Source of the DNA: Hanleya hanleyi
Taxonomy: Eukaryota > Mollusca > Polyplacophora > Lepidopleurida > Hanleyidae
Assembly: GCA_036873755.1 (NCBI GenBank)
Contig: JAVTVY010037122.1
Coordinates: forward strand, 108,776 to 172,775
Direction: 5' to 3'
Length of the DNA: 64,000 bases
The position numbers and the translations under genes were made by a program. Under the pieces are notes generated by a model that worked only from the letters and a program-made list of their open reading frames with translations, did no database searches and was not told where the DNA came from. Below, in pieces: positions 1 to 11,446 of the stretch (position 1 is its first letter; each line of letters opens with the position of its first letter).

Positions 1-480
1 GTTTGTAACACCCTTTGACATAAACTGCCAGGCTGTTCGGATATGTACCCCGCGGGGTTTACGTCAGAGAATTTAGAAAGATGGGCCTGACTTCAACTAG
101 ACAATCCGCGAAATTATCCCCCAAGCTGCCTAGCAATGCCACAGACGCTGGTGAAAAGAGATGCGAGTACAGGCGACATGTGCAAAACTCAAATTTAACC
201 AAACGTGGTAGCATTTTGAAGGGGAAAACTAGCAAATACTGAGTGATTAGCGAATTTTTCAATTGGGGTGTTATATTTCTTCTGAAATTTGCAGCGTATA
301 AAGTAGGTTTTTTAATTGGACCATACAGATGATGTAAAAATACGTCACATTTTATATCATCATGATTCTGCCTTAAAAACGCAGGCACAAATCTCTGCCC
401 AACATTGGACAGGATATGGAATGGACAAGTAATTTAAGTTATTATTTAGTAAACACTGAAGCTACACTGAATTTAATTAA
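1..480. other. No gene recognised
   Basis: AT-rich sequence. Short open frames on both strands show no family motif, and I see no repeat structure until the MITE that begins at 481. Confidence 0.5.
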
Positions 481-745
481 GGGAGCATGTCAAAACTTGG
501 ACCGTGGAACGCGGTTCATTTTTCACGGATGCCCAGTCCAATTGAGACGTGCTGCAGTCAGATTTTGTTATCGGCGCGGTGGAAAGTTCACGCTGGCCCG
601 GTCCTGGATCCTTCCAAAACTTTCTTTCGACCGCGGTCCGAATGAAGTTGTTCGGCCAGTCCGTCGCTGAGAGAGTTGGAACGCGCATATGGTATGTTTT
701 TCACGCGAAAATGCAAAAACAAGATTCAAATTTTGACATGCTCCC
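481..745. mobile_element. PIF/Harbinger-like MITE
   Basis: The element is 265 bp long with perfect 15-bp terminal inverted repeats, GGGAGCATGTCAAAA on the left and its reverse complement on the right. It is flanked on both sides by TAA (478-480 and 746-748). A 3-bp TAA/TTA duplication and a GGG terminus fit the PIF/Harbinger superfamily. The interior is GC-richer than its surroundings and encodes no transposase, so this is a non-autonomous copy. The superfamily call rests on termini and duplication length only. Confidence 0.7.
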
Positions 746-748
746 TAA

Positions 749-1097
749 CACCGTCAACCCGTTCTGAGCACGTCCAGTGCAGGAAGTAACGCATATGTGC
801 GAGGTTAGTTATCTCAAGAACCCAACATATCCACTTTCTTAATCAAATATATTGTAACGAATTTTATGTGTGTGTGTGATTGGTGGGTTTTTCTTGATTC
901 CATTTATTGCTGCCACCAGTGACGTAAGGTGTCACGACCATCATCCAAAGTAACGTCCATGACTGTCCTTCAATAGGCATACTGAAACTCGCCCTGTCAT
1001 AGGCTTAAAACAAAACTAGCCCTCTCATAAGCCTGCTGAAATCGGTCATCTGAAGTTCAACTGGATAGCGTCTGTTACCAGTCATCCTCTGAATTAC
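749..1097. other. No gene recognised; short (GT)n
   Basis: Only a short GT run near 866-878 stands out. No coding or mobile-element signature is visible. Confidence 0.5.
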
Positions 1098-1382
1098 AAC
1101 ACATATAATGAAAGTGGGAAGAGGTGACGACATACTGACATGAAATACTGAGTCACATGACTTCACAGTATAGTCTTCCGGTTAACCTATTCTAAAGCAC
1201 ATACCAAGAGTCTAGCGATTCGTAATATGTGTTGTATCTCAGGTACGCTTCTATTGTACCTGTTCATGTGGCGACTTGTATGATATGACCACACGGCCCC
1301 TAGCACCGGCATAAGCGGTATTAGATACAAATCTAGAGAACTATGATGGAAATGCTCTGACAACTCGTATATTGGTAATTCA
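1098..1382 (-). mobile_element. Short ribozyme-bearing element, family 1, copy 1
   Basis: About 285 bp on the minus strand match 11159-11443 on the plus strand almost end to end. The element contains a complete twister-like module at 1232-1330. Downstream of the module the strand ACAACACATAT recurs inverted at the element's 3-prime end (ATATGTGTTGT), and this 11-bp pairing is kept in both copies. There is no open reading frame of note. It looks like a non-autonomous retroelement that keeps only the ribozyme region of a larger parent. The parent is not visible here and the boundaries are approximate. Confidence 0.6.
1232..1330 (-). ncRNA. Twister-like ribozyme candidate (copy a)
   Basis: Read on the minus strand, an 8-bp P1 stem (TTGTATCT with AGATACAA) closes the module. 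Directly after the P1 5-prime strand comes AATACCGC, which puts a U-A step where twister cleaves. The core then reads TTATGCCGGTGCTAGG, a CGG/CCG hairpin. CGTGTGG pairs with CCACATG to form a P5-like hairpin. An AATAGAAGCG strand (AATAAAAGCG in the sister copy) offers GCG to pair with CGC, and TGAG precedes the P1 3-prime strand. The twister assignment is inference from this architecture. Confidence 0.6.
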
Positions 1383-1599
1383 TTACATGAGTTCATCTCT
1401 TTTCACCAGATACTCCTGGTATATCGAGCTGGTAAGTAGGTCTTTCGTCATCTCAGATGACCCACCAGAGATAAAGTGAGTGGAGCATCATGGGAAGTAT
1501 TTCATGCATACTTTATCCCAGGAAAACAATAAGTATACTGGTATCTTTCAAGATTCCTTTTAGGTAGTTCCAACTTTTCGATGTATCAAATACATTCTT
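1383..1599. other. No gene recognised
   Basis: Unique-looking sequence between a mobile element and the AGGATA-rich tract. Nothing is identified in it. Confidence 0.4.
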
Positions 1600-2785
1600 C
1601 AGGTAACCTTAGGATACTTCAAATACCAAAATTCCATAGATGTGACTATGCTTTCATGGTATCCCTGAGGATATCTTAGCTTAGACAAGAAGAATGGAGA
1701 CAACACAGATATTTCAAGTTCAACATATAACAAAAGAAACTGTTTCAGGATATATATACACGGATATCTGATCGATTTTAAGCTTTTCAGGATATATCAC
1801 GATATCAAAAGGATATATCAAGATATCACTAGGATACATCAGGATACATATCCTTGGCTCACAGGATATACACAGGATACTTTATGTTTAACTTCAGGAT
1901 ATCAGAAGGATATCTGAGTCATTATCACAGGATATATCTATTTAACTCACACAATATGCATTTATCGTAAGTTTGAGGATATAACAGGATATTAGAAGGA
2001 TATCCGATACACAGTCACAGGATATAAACTATAATATAGCCGATCCCTATAATCATGGCTGGTATCATAACTATTATGTACGCAGCAGGATATATGGAGG
2101 ATATCCTAAGGACATGTAGAATATGTATTCAGGATATCCCCAAGATACATGCAGGATATACAACAGTCGGTAAATCATGATATCACGGGTATGAATGGCC
2201 AAATAGGATATGTCGCCGTATATCCTTAGTCGAGGCTAATAAACCACCCGTAGCTCCTAGTTGAAAATATATCCCTAACTACGGTGTCTTCTGTCTATGA
2301 TATTGATCTGCTAGTGATAATTCTATTTTCCCCACCCTAAGAATATATGTGCTGCCTCAAGTCACCAGTGATACATGTATCCAGGTCCGGAGGATATATA
2401 TGCTATTCCCCATGAAAAGGAAAGGTCATGTGCCACCCCTTATATCTACGAGGGAATAACACCTCCCTGCAGTGTCTTCTATGGTGTTGGTTCTATATCA
2501 AAAGGTCCACTCCGAGTGTCTTTCTCATTAGTTTCAGGATACATATATTACAGCGGTATATCCATTATTATATTCCCCTCACATTTCTGCTATTTAAGGA
2601 TATATATATATATATATATCCCGCAGGATATATATATATATATATCCCGCAGGATATATATCCTTCAGGATACATATCATAATACAGGATATATATCCTT
2701 CAGGACATATCCTACAGGATACTATTTCACTAGTATCCTGAATGGATCATCTCGGTAAGGGTATATCCTAGGAAGGATATCATCT
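1600..2785. repeat. Degenerate AGGATATAT/AGGATATC minisatellite tract
   Basis: The 9-10-bp word AGGATATAT or AGGATATC, often preceded by C, recurs dozens of times with irregular spacing. Purer (TA)n runs joined by CCCGCAGGATATA lie near 2600-2680. The open frames here are rich in Tyr/Ile because they translate TATATA, so they are not genes. The array has decayed, and its core lies in about 1740-2180 and 2580-2780. Confidence 0.7.
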
Positions 2786-3757
2786 TTATTGGTCATCTAA
2801 AGTTGTCATCTCCCGCCAATTGTAAATAGGCGACCTACCTTGCACACAACAAGGAGCAAAATGCGAAGAACCTCTTCTATATTCCCGTTTGTATGGCCCG
2901 CCAAGGGTAAAACCACGTGTCTACAATACCTACGCTGTCTGCAGCCGATCAAGCCATGATTATAGTATCCGCAAAACGTAATAAACTCACCAAATTTTTC
3001 GGAAACACCACTAAATTTCTACTGAAATATTTATCTAGATATCAATAGAAATTATTTCTGGGGTTTTTATACAGTTTATTGTCCGAATTTAAAGTCCAAA
3101 GTACGTCGGCGCGTCTAGAATGTCGCTTCGCAACATGGTCCCACGTCAAGAGACGAGCATGATAAACATTTACGAAATAAAGGCAATCGGGAAAATTACC
3201 ACAAGCTAACAAGCATTACTAGGTAAGCTGGCATTCAGTTCAATCAGGTACCATACTATTTTAAACAATTTAGCCATTGAAAACACTAAAACTGGTCAAA
3301 AATGGAAGCACATGGCAGTGTTGAAAACTGGTCCCGCGATAACGCATTTCATACAGATACAAATCAGACATGTGACACGGACTGGAATAAACCGGTAAAA
3401 CTCTAGTGATCTACATATGAGAATAATATGAAATAGGCAAAGCCTAGAAACGAACGAAGTATACTTCTTTTGTTCGCTTGTGACTTTGCCTTTTTCGTGT
3501 CATTTTTTTCCCCGCAAACCATAGGTCTATATAGTCACTGTTATATTACGGAAGCTTAGAAGGGACATTGAAAATTATATACATAGGCGCAGCCTAGTGT
3601 GAGTTCTTTTCATTTTTCTGGTCGTTTGTGGCTTGGTGATTTCTGATGAAATACTGGCAACTCAAAAGTTCCCGAATTGCTGTGGTTGTGGATGATACGT
3701 TGAATATTTGATCAATCGGGAACCGTATTGTTCTTTATCTGACATAGCAGAATTATA
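2786..3757. other. No gene recognised
   Basis: No coding, RNA or repeat signature was found. The open frames are short and lack recognisable motifs. Confidence 0.45.
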
Positions 3758-4495
3758 GCAAGCCAAAGTGCTTTTTATTCAAGAATTTCCGTTATCGGAA
3801 ATTGAATTCCCGATATCGGAAATTGAATTCCCGATATCGGAAATTAGAATTTTCGATATCGGAAATTGAATTCCCGATATCGGGAATTGCAATTTCCGAT
3901 ACCGGAAATTCGGAGACAATTCCCGATATATCGGAAATTCAATTTCAAGGTCCCGAAAATATGAATTATTTTCAGTATAATCAAACACATTCGATCAGAA
4001 TTGATACTCTGGATCGGATCTGGGATAAAGTATGTTGATCGAATGTATAAACCACAAAATTGCAATTCCCGATATCGGAAATTAGAATTTTCGATATCGG
4101 AAATTGAAATCCCGATATCGAGAATTGCAATTTCCGATACCGTAAATTCGGATACAATTCCCGATATATCGGAAATTCAATTCCCGATATCGGAAATTCA
4201 ATTTCCCATATCGGAAATTGTCACTGAATTTCTGATATCGGAAATAGAGGAAACAGTTTTCGTAAAGCTTCCAGAGCTTTCATTTTCGATATCGGAAATT
4301 CAGTGACAATTTCTGATATGGGAAATTCTATTTCCGATATCGGAAATTTGAATTCCCCATATGGAAAATTCTATTTCCGATATCGAAAATTGTCACTGAA
4401 TTTCCGATATGGGAAATTCTAATTCCCGATATCGGAATACCGGAAATTAGATTTTCCGATATCGGGAATTTGGAATAAAAAGCACTTTGGCTTGC
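3758..4495. mobile_element. TIR element made of palindromic GATATC repeats
   Basis: The ends are inverted copies of GCAAGCCAAAGTGCTTTTTA, about 23 bp in all. Both arms consist of roughly 20-bp units of the type AATTCCCGATATCGGAAATT, each itself a near-perfect palindrome centred on GATATC. The arms surround a unique core of about 115 bp. Single strands could fold both locally and end to end. Open frames across it are translations of the repeat (ISDIGNS-type) and are not genes. No clear target duplication is seen, so the transposon class is open. Confidence 0.65.
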
Positions 4496-4523
4496 CATAC
4501 AGACTGCCTATGTTTCACACATT

Positions 4524-4636
4524 TCAAGGTCCCGAAAATATGAATTATTTTCAGTATAATCAAACACATTCGATCAGAATTGATACTCTGGATCGGATCT
4601 GGGATAAAGTATGTTGATCGAATATATAAACCTCAA
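4524..4636 (+). repeat. Direct copy of the core of the GATATC element
   Basis: This segment, starting ATTTCAAGGTCCCGAAAAT, repeats 3946-4060, which lies inside the neighbouring palindromic element. By eye there are only about two mismatches in 113 bp. The element either captured flanking DNA or was duplicated with it recently. Confidence 0.75.
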
Positions 4637-6903
4637 AATATTGGGATGCAAATGTGTAACACTGTGTAAATATTTTAAGATTTGTATGATTTAGTAAAAT
4701 ATTGTAATAGTTATCTTGGGTTTTGCCATGAATTACTTTTTCTTCAACAGGGCACTATTTTGACATGCATAGTTCATGTTTTTACTACTTCCATGGTTTC
4801 ATTGAAGACAAAACAGACATTACTGGGTGATATTTTGTGGAGAATATGATAATATTCACATTGTTTTTAAAATTCAAATAATTAGTTCAATCGGCATGTT
4901 TATTACTTAATTTCTGTATTAGTTAGAAGCTATTGTTGAGTTTGTTATTTTCAAGGTGCTGTACGTGTGGAACCTGACTGAAAGATATAATAACATAAAT
5001 ATTTACTATGTATCCATTCTCTTAGATACAATGGCGGTAATAGAGGCTTCAAACAAGGTTGGCTGTTCTGTCAATTACAGCGCCGTCGCCACCCGCACAA
5101 CAGGAGATTTGAGATGAACTTCTACAACTTGGGGAAGTGAAAGATTCTGTTCAAAAAAGTATTGAAATTAGAACTGGATCATTCTTTTTAGAATTTCTTT
5201 CATTTAATTCTGTGTTAAAATTAGGCTCTTGAGGGGAGAGAAATCCCCTAGTGACGTCACTGTATCAAACAGAATATCATTGTCGTAGCTTTTAATAAAC
5301 ATAGGATAAACATAGCATAAACTTTTATTCTATTCTATTGTATGGATCAAAATATTGATTTATTTATCACTACGTAATAGTTGTTAACGTATATAGTATG
5401 TATACTACCGGCAGCTATTTTTCTATCATGTCGAATTATATAACATAATGAATAATAATAGAGAAATGCCCCAAATTTGTTTTTGTCAATATTTCAATTT
5501 TGTTAAACATTTGTACAAAGTCATAGTACAAAAATATATAGGAAGGGGGAAATGCATGTCCACAGGAGGAAATATCGGAAAATGTCCAGGGAGAAATTGA
5601 TGTCCACCGGGGGAAATGTCTTTGCACCGCTATGTACAATCCACGGATACAAGTTAAATTGGTGTCTAAAAATGAGGAATCTGACTTTCTAAAATTTCGT
5701 TTTATCAATTGTTTGAGTTCTTGGTAAAATTTTGCTGTTGGACTTCAAAGCTATTCACGAATTGACACCTCAGAAGTGCACGGATCTAAACACAATAAAA
5801 GCTGCAATAAACTATAGCTTGATGTTGGTCATGTGTTTGTTTTATGAACTTTACACTTGCAGCTTGGAATGCCCGTACCTATTAATGTCTAGATCTAGGC
5901 CAGATCTGGCGGTTCAGACAATCGCAGTGTCACCGTTTACTTGGAAATGATTTCTTACATGTTATAATTAAAATCCCCTATTGATAATCAGCTTGTTGTG
6001 ACCCCCTTCCCCCATTTTTTGCGAACTTTGGATGACCTAATTTATCACGCGGACGTCAGCGAAAGAACTTGAATGGCTTGATTTTGCTACGGCGTAAGGC
6101 CACCACTCCGTGCCAAATGTTTATTTTTTACACGAACAACCGATTATCTCTTTACGAAACATCAGATCTTCAAAACCTAATAAATAAGCTTGTTATAGAT
6201 GGTCACGTTATACAGCTTTTTCTTGCCGTAGAACTAAATTTTATGAATCTCTGCACTGATGTAAAGTGCCGTTTTCGCGAAAAAAGAAGTCTGACCGCAC
6301 TTTGCAAACATTTGCGTGCGGGCATGTCGAAGTGCAGACGACACTCGGGCGTGTTCGCCAAATATTCTATCAGTCGGAAGGGAATCGGAAGGGAATTCAT
6401 CCTTGAATTTATTAGCATATTTATCTTTTTATTTTGCAAATCTATAGCAAATATTCTTAGATTAAATTTCGATACTGTTCTAATTTTAGCTATTATACCC
6501 ACACTGCCTCAAATCCAATATGGCAGCCCCCGCAAAATACGCCCACGCAAACGATGAAATCTGAACATGACAGACTTCGGTGATTGTCTGTCTTTACATG
6601 GATTTACACTGGGTTTGGGATTAGGTTCTGTATCTGTATTTTGTCTCACGTAATGCATGTATGTTACCTATTTAACGAACCCCGTTCGTTATAATTGGTA
6701 CTGGACCATGATATTGATTTGTATGATTTCAGCAATAATAATGTATATTCATGCAGTATTCAATATTTATTACCATTTGTATTTTCAGGAAAGTATTGAA
6801 ATAATATTTCCGCTCCCCCCCTCCCCCCCTGTGATGTTTACTTTTCTAAATTCATTTCTTCTTCGGGTATTCTCATTGTAAACGTTTGCTGCAAATGTTA
6901 AGG
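4637..6903. other. No gene recognised
   Basis: The stretch holds a 162-codon open frame (6069-6557, plus) with hydrophobic segments but no family I can name, plus C-rich runs near 6811-6828. There are no splice-supported exons or mobile-element motifs. Confidence 0.4.
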
Positions 6904-6989
6904 TAATTTACTGTAGATTTAGTGCAGCAAAGTTGCCAGTATTTTATTGTGAAACGTACAGTAAATACTGCGAACTTACAGTAAATTAC
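6904..6989. repeat. Inverted repeat, small MITE or hairpin remnant
   Basis: TAATTTACTGTA at the left end is matched by its exact reverse complement at the right end, about 60 bp apart. Further ACAGTAAAT words lie between them. The size fits a decayed hairpin MITE. No target duplication is identified. Confidence 0.45.
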
Positions 6990-7339
6990 ATTAAATGTGA
7001 CCCTGTTGTATCCAATTTTGTATCAGGGACAAAGACTTTGTGTCGGAACGTTTAGAACATTACCTAAGGAAAGTTTATATGTTGAGGCAGATGAACTTCC
7101 TTTGAAACTCTGAGGAGTCAAACTCACTACAACGAAGTTGTGGTCAAAGTGTTTAAATCCTGCATATAACTGAATTGTTTACGATTGATCGCCGTGTAGA
7201 TTCATATTTAATAAAAAAAGATTCGTATTCCACCTCTTGGAGCCACGCATTTGCACACGGTATTAATCTTGATCAGATTTTACCTAACAATTATTTGTCA
7301 TTTCCAACATGGCAGTTAGCCAAAACTTGAGTAGATATA

Positions 7340-8086
7340 ACACTGATATAATTAAAAGGGTCCGACGCAAACGAGCTTGTGTATCCGCAAGAAGTTGGTC
7401 AACTGGGAGAAAAATATGAATCGCATCAGGCTATATATACTGATGGTTCCAAAGATTTTGACAGAGTGGCGTTTACTACTATTATTGGTTTCAAAACCAA
7501 AACTCCTCGATTACCAAACAAGAGTTATATTTTTACTGCTAAAGCAAGGCTCTGTTGACGGTCTTGGAATGTATTGGGTTCAGTCAAATAGGAACGTGTG
7601 TTATATTCTCAAAATTCATTTTAAACTTTCGGGCGATCAAAAATAGATCTTCAACTCATCCCTCCATCCTGACTCTCCCTGTGAATAATAACAAACTTCA
7701 CGAGTACCAAAAAACTGTAGGCTATACTCATCTGAACAGCCAGAAACGTTTCGATCAAGCCATGATCAGGCGATGTAGAATCGACCATACACGATTAACT
7801 CACGTACATTTACTTAAAAGAAGAGCCAGTCTCAAGGTGTATTCCATGCCACGAAGATCTCACAGTGAAACGTATTCTTATCGACTGTATAGATTTTAAG
7901 ATTGTAAGAGATTTTTTTGTCGAGCTTTGGAAGATCTTTTTAATCTGGTGTATGTTTTAATGAGTTGGATTGCTAAGTTATTGGCTTAAGTACTTAGAAT
8001 TTTGTTTGATCGTCGCTAATAGCTGAAATATTGCTCAAAGCGAAATGTTAAACCTTAATTCTCTCTCTCTCTCTCTCTCCCCCATT
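7340..8086 (+). pseudogene. I/Nimb-like LINE 3-prime fragment (RNase H to tail), copy A
   Basis: One frame carries YTDGSKD, the first catalytic Asp region of a LINE RNase H, followed by a stretch ending FTAKARL (compare FTAEAKAL at 44 kb). Later frames match the LINE C-terminus (NNNKLHEYQKTVGYTHLN, then RCRI-HTRLTH-HLLKR). The copy then runs into a shared tail, GATCGTCGCTAATAGCTGAA, ending in (CT)n at 8061-8082. Stops and frameshifts break the reading frame. It is a 5-prime-truncated dead copy of the family seen nearly complete at 15.9-20.5 kb. Confidence 0.75.
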
Positions 8087-8730
8087 CTAAAAATATTTGA
8101 CCGTAGATTGACCTTAGCATCGCAGGAAATACTGATGCTGATACAAAGGCTGAGGCAGCTTTGGATGGTGAGGTTAATCATCGTGGAGTCCAGTATCGCG
8201 ATTTCAGAGTTGAAGCTGTGCCTATATAAGAAAGCTGTTTCAATCTTTATGGGATTCCGAGGTTAACAACATACTTTATGAGTTTCAGAAAATATAGGTT
8301 ATTCTCATCTTAGCACTCGGAAGCGTTTTGTTTAAACCATATAAAATCAGGCGTTGTAGAATCAGCCATTGACAAATGACACACGAACATTTATTAAAAA
8401 AGGAAGCAGCCCTAATTTGTACTCCATGTTATAAGCAACTCACAGTTAAACCTATTTTGATCAAATGTATATATTTTAAGATTATAAGAGATAATTTTCA
8501 CCGAGCAGCTAATCTGGACGCTCCTTTTAGTGGTATTTTTACCGAGCAGCTAATCTAGAAGCTTTTTTTAGTCGACTGAGAGAAGATTTGATTTTAAAGT
8601 ATTTGAGAGCTATCAGTTTGTTGGATAAATTTAAATTTATGTACTTTATGTAAAATTATGTCGCTATCTAGCTGAAATATTGCTGTTAAAAGTAATTATC
8701 TCTCTTATGTCTCAGCTTGTTTTACAGTCT
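8087..8730 (+). pseudogene. I/Nimb-like LINE 3-prime fragment, copy B
   Basis: It begins with a degraded RNase H C-terminal segment (GISGNTDADTKAEAAL), typical of the His-containing end of the domain. It runs through the same C-terminal block as copy A with many stops and ends in the degenerate tail near 8650-8720. It lies directly after the (CT)n tail of copy A, so one copy has landed in or next to the tail of another. Confidence 0.65.
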
Positions 8731-9687
8731 AACATATGAGAAACAATTTGTACTATATACCTGTAGACACTGTTCTTTCCATAGTCTAGTGGTCTATACA
8801 GTTATATTCATAGGCACGAAATATGCCATCGTTATAAATCTGTGTCAATTAACGAACTACTTATTGATGCAATTTGCACATATTTATTGAACCCGGTTCT
8901 CCATTTTACAGCGGAAAACGTGTATTTTTTTATATTTTGCCAAGATCCGGACCAAAACTCATGACATATTACTCATTATCTTTGTAAACTTCGGGGAGAT
9001 GTCGATATGACAGAAGACGGTTGTACAAATATACATTTATTTACATCTTGAGGAGGCAAAGAGGATAACAGTTTGCTGTAACAAATCAGAAATACAGCGG
9101 TACATTACAGTAAACTAATTAGATAGTAATATCAACATTATATATCAACAAATAAACTGGATATTTACAAACTGAGAACAAACCAATGACTTACGAAACC
9201 TATAATAAAAATTAGACTGTATCTGTTCACATTAATTAGTTTGCACAGTTATCCATACTACATTTTCTTTTCTGAATATGTTTATTCCTTCTACCAGTAA
9301 AACCGCCAATTTAACCAGACCAGTTCCAGCCAGCAACAATATATTATAGACACCACAAGACAGGTCCCCCATCAAAGCCGATAAATTCGGGTATCAAATA
9401 TTCACAGAGCTGCACACGAACAGAACTGGTCTAAAAGCTTAATAGGTTCAACTCATTCCTTCAAGAAACAATGGAAATCCTTGTCCACCTATAACCCCTG
9501 ACTAAATACTTAAGAAACAGTTACCCCTATTATAGTGCCCGAACAATTTCGTTCACAACTGTCTGTACAACCAACGCTTGTCTCACGTACAGTTTAGTGC
9601 CGGTAGGGTAACATCCGCAAATTGCACTCACCAGGATAGACTAGTACATGCTTCATACAGATGATATATCTCTTTTAATACAACAAG
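8731..9687. other. No gene recognised
   Basis: AT-rich sequence with no coding or repeat signature that I can identify. It may hold decayed 3-prime sequence of the neighbouring minus-strand BEL/Pao element. Confidence 0.4.
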
Positions 9688-9853
9688 AATATCGACATCT
9701 CGAGCGATTCTTTGGACAACACATACAGTGTTATTTGCAGGGTAATACCAAGCGTACCAGGCAGAATCAGCGAGCGTAATTAAGAGTTCATTCAGAATGT
9801 TAACGTCAAGTCATCTTAAGGGAATAGAGGACGTTCATTTCCCTGCTCTTCTC
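9688..9853. repeat. Segments duplicated at 10341-10425
   Basis: About 45 bp beginning GAATATCGACATCTCGAGCG and a second block containing AGGACGTTCATTTCCC both recur, in the same order and closer together, at 10341-10425. The BEL/Pao integrase relic lies between the two copies. A local rearrangement of the BEL element, with duplicated junctions, would explain the pattern. Confidence 0.6.
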
Positions 9854-9883
9854 GGGCTACAACATGGTGATTTGTCGAATGTT

Positions 9884-10338
9884 TCAAAACAAGCTGAATA
9901 CATCGGTACAAAACAACCTTTCCACCAGACCAACTAGCCTTCGTAAAATCCACCCATCCAAGGGGCTAGCTTTGTGATGGTGGTGCCATTTGATTTCCTC
10001 ATTTATTACATAATTGTGAACATCCGTATGCACTGAACACCATGCTGAGCAGTAATGTCTTGTATCAGCTCGAGACGAACAGCTATTATTACTAGGCAAG
10101 TAAAAAGGTACATTCACACCTTTCTCACCGCATTGTCGTCTCTAACGTACAGTGGCCAAGATAGTCCAAACCAGCAAATGTAAAAGGAAACGACTGTCCT
10201 ACTCTTTATCTCGGTAGAGGGGGCATGATAGGTATCTTGTATGGATCTCCTTCAAGTCGACGACACGTTCTACAATTACCCAGCACCCGTTTTATAGCTC
10301 ACCGAACTTGAGGGACCTAATACTCTTGTCATAACCTG
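9884..10338 (-). pseudogene. BEL/Pao retrotransposon integrase remnant
   Basis: On the minus strand, broken frames spell the integrase N-terminal zinc region (NCRTCRRLEGDPYK and MPPLPR). They continue with the start of the core (PFTFAGLDYLG), a LELIQDITAQ segment, and the conserved LAPWMGGFYE block near the end. In BEL/Pao elements this enzyme inserts the cDNA into the host genome. Several stops and frameshifts show it is dead. It follows the reverse transcriptase remnant at 10350-11090 in the order expected for BEL/Pao, with the RNase H missing. Confidence 0.8.
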
Positions 10339-10349
10339 AATATCGACAT

Positions 10350-11090
10350 CTCGAGCGATTCTTTGGACAACACACAGTGTTATCGTCGTCTTAAGGGAGT
10401 AAAGGACGTTCATTTCCCAGCTCTTATGTCGACTTCTGTGTTTTTAGGCGAGGCCAGGAACTTTGGGTTTGTCGCACGATCATTTTCAGGGATCCGATCC
10501 ATGAGCTCTCTGGAATTGGAGGCCCATGCACGAAGGTTCATTGAAGTTTGACTGAGAATGTTGTTTCAGTATAAAACCTACCGGCTTCCTCTACAGAGTC
10601 ACATCCACTGATAGCATTGTCGAACATAAATGTTTCGTCTCACTTTCACAGTTGCGGGTAGCAATTTCCTTCAAATGGAATGCTACGGTTGCGGTGAGGA
10701 GGAAAAGTCTTACATTTATTCCAAAGGGAACACGACAGAACCGGTAGATCTGTGTATTGCCACCTGTGTTTCGAATGTTGTGGTATTTTAACCAGAACAA
10801 TTTGTGTAGCATCTTTGCCGGGGTTCTGGAAACCCACCTGTAGAAAGGCTTTCTCAATATCTGCTACCAGAGCTACCTTTAATAATCGTCGTAATAGTCC
10901 ACAAAGGTCATGCAACATAACCGGCCCTCGATAGAGACATTCGCTGAGGCGGATTCTGTTGGTGGATGTTTCGTCCCCGAGGCCCGCCCCCTGTACAGAC
11001 CTTTTGGTCTTTGATATATGTTAGCATTTGTGGGAAGTTGATGCTGGGTCGACATCGGGCCTTACACACTAGTCTTTTGTGTTAAATGCC
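10350..11090 (-). pseudogene. BEL/Pao reverse transcriptase remnant
   Basis: Minus-strand frames contain LSECLYRGPVMLHDLCGLL, then VADIEKAFLQVG (the first catalytic Asp region of the RT). IYRFCRVPFG, TVAFHLKEIA and SMNLRACASNSRELMDRIPE follow. All are hallmark BEL/Pao pol blocks. The blocks alternate between frames and the YVDD region is damaged, so this is a fossil. The upstream pol segment lies at 11447-11761, split off by a short ribozyme-bearing element. Confidence 0.85.
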
Positions 11091-11158
11091 GTCATTTTCA
11101 TCTGACGACGATACAGCTCACCAATTTCCAGTGTATGAGTTGTCACAGCGAAACAGCT

Positions 11159-11443
11159 CACCAATTAACAATATACAAGTTGTCAGAGCATTTCCATCAT
11201 AGCTCTCTAGATTTGTATCTAATACCGCTTATGCCGGTGCTAGGAGCCGTGTGGTCATATCATCCAAGTTGCCACATGAACACGTACAATAAAAGCGTAC
11301 CTGAGATACAACACATATCACGAATCGTTAGATTCTTGGTATGTGCTTTAGAATAGGTTAACCGGAAGACTATACTGTGAAGTCATGTGGCTCTGCCAGT
11401 ATGTCGGCACCTCTTCCTACTTCCCTTATATGTGTTGTAATTT
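11159..11443 (+). mobile_element. Short ribozyme-bearing element, family 1, copy 2
   Basis: This is the plus-strand sister of 1098-1382, with strong identity over about 285 bp. It contains a twister-like module and ends with the same inverted ATATGTGTTGT block. It sits between two parts of a minus-strand BEL/Pao pol relic, so it appears to have inserted there. It has no coding capacity. Exact ends and target duplication are not resolved. Confidence 0.65.
11213..11311 (+). ncRNA. Twister-like ribozyme candidate (copy b)
   Basis: P1 is TTGTATCT with AGATACAA (8 bp, perfect). The module then reads AATACCGCTTATGCCGGTGC, TAGGAGCCG closing a CGG/CCG hairpin, CGTGTGG pairing with CCACATG, CAATAAAAGCGTACC and TGAG. 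The order and spacing match a type P1 twister with an added P5 stem. The predicted cut lies between the U and A just after the P1 5-prime strand (11220/11221). Confidence 0.65.
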
Positions 11444-11446
11444 TAT

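Noticed and set aside
1600..2785. 127-codon open frame at 2375-2758 as a gene
   Set aside because: Its Tyr/Ile-rich sequence is a translation of the AGGATATATA repeat.
6069..6557. 162-codon open frame as a gene
   Set aside because: No recognisable domain, no splice or promoter support, and the residue pattern resembles translated AT-rich noncoding DNA.
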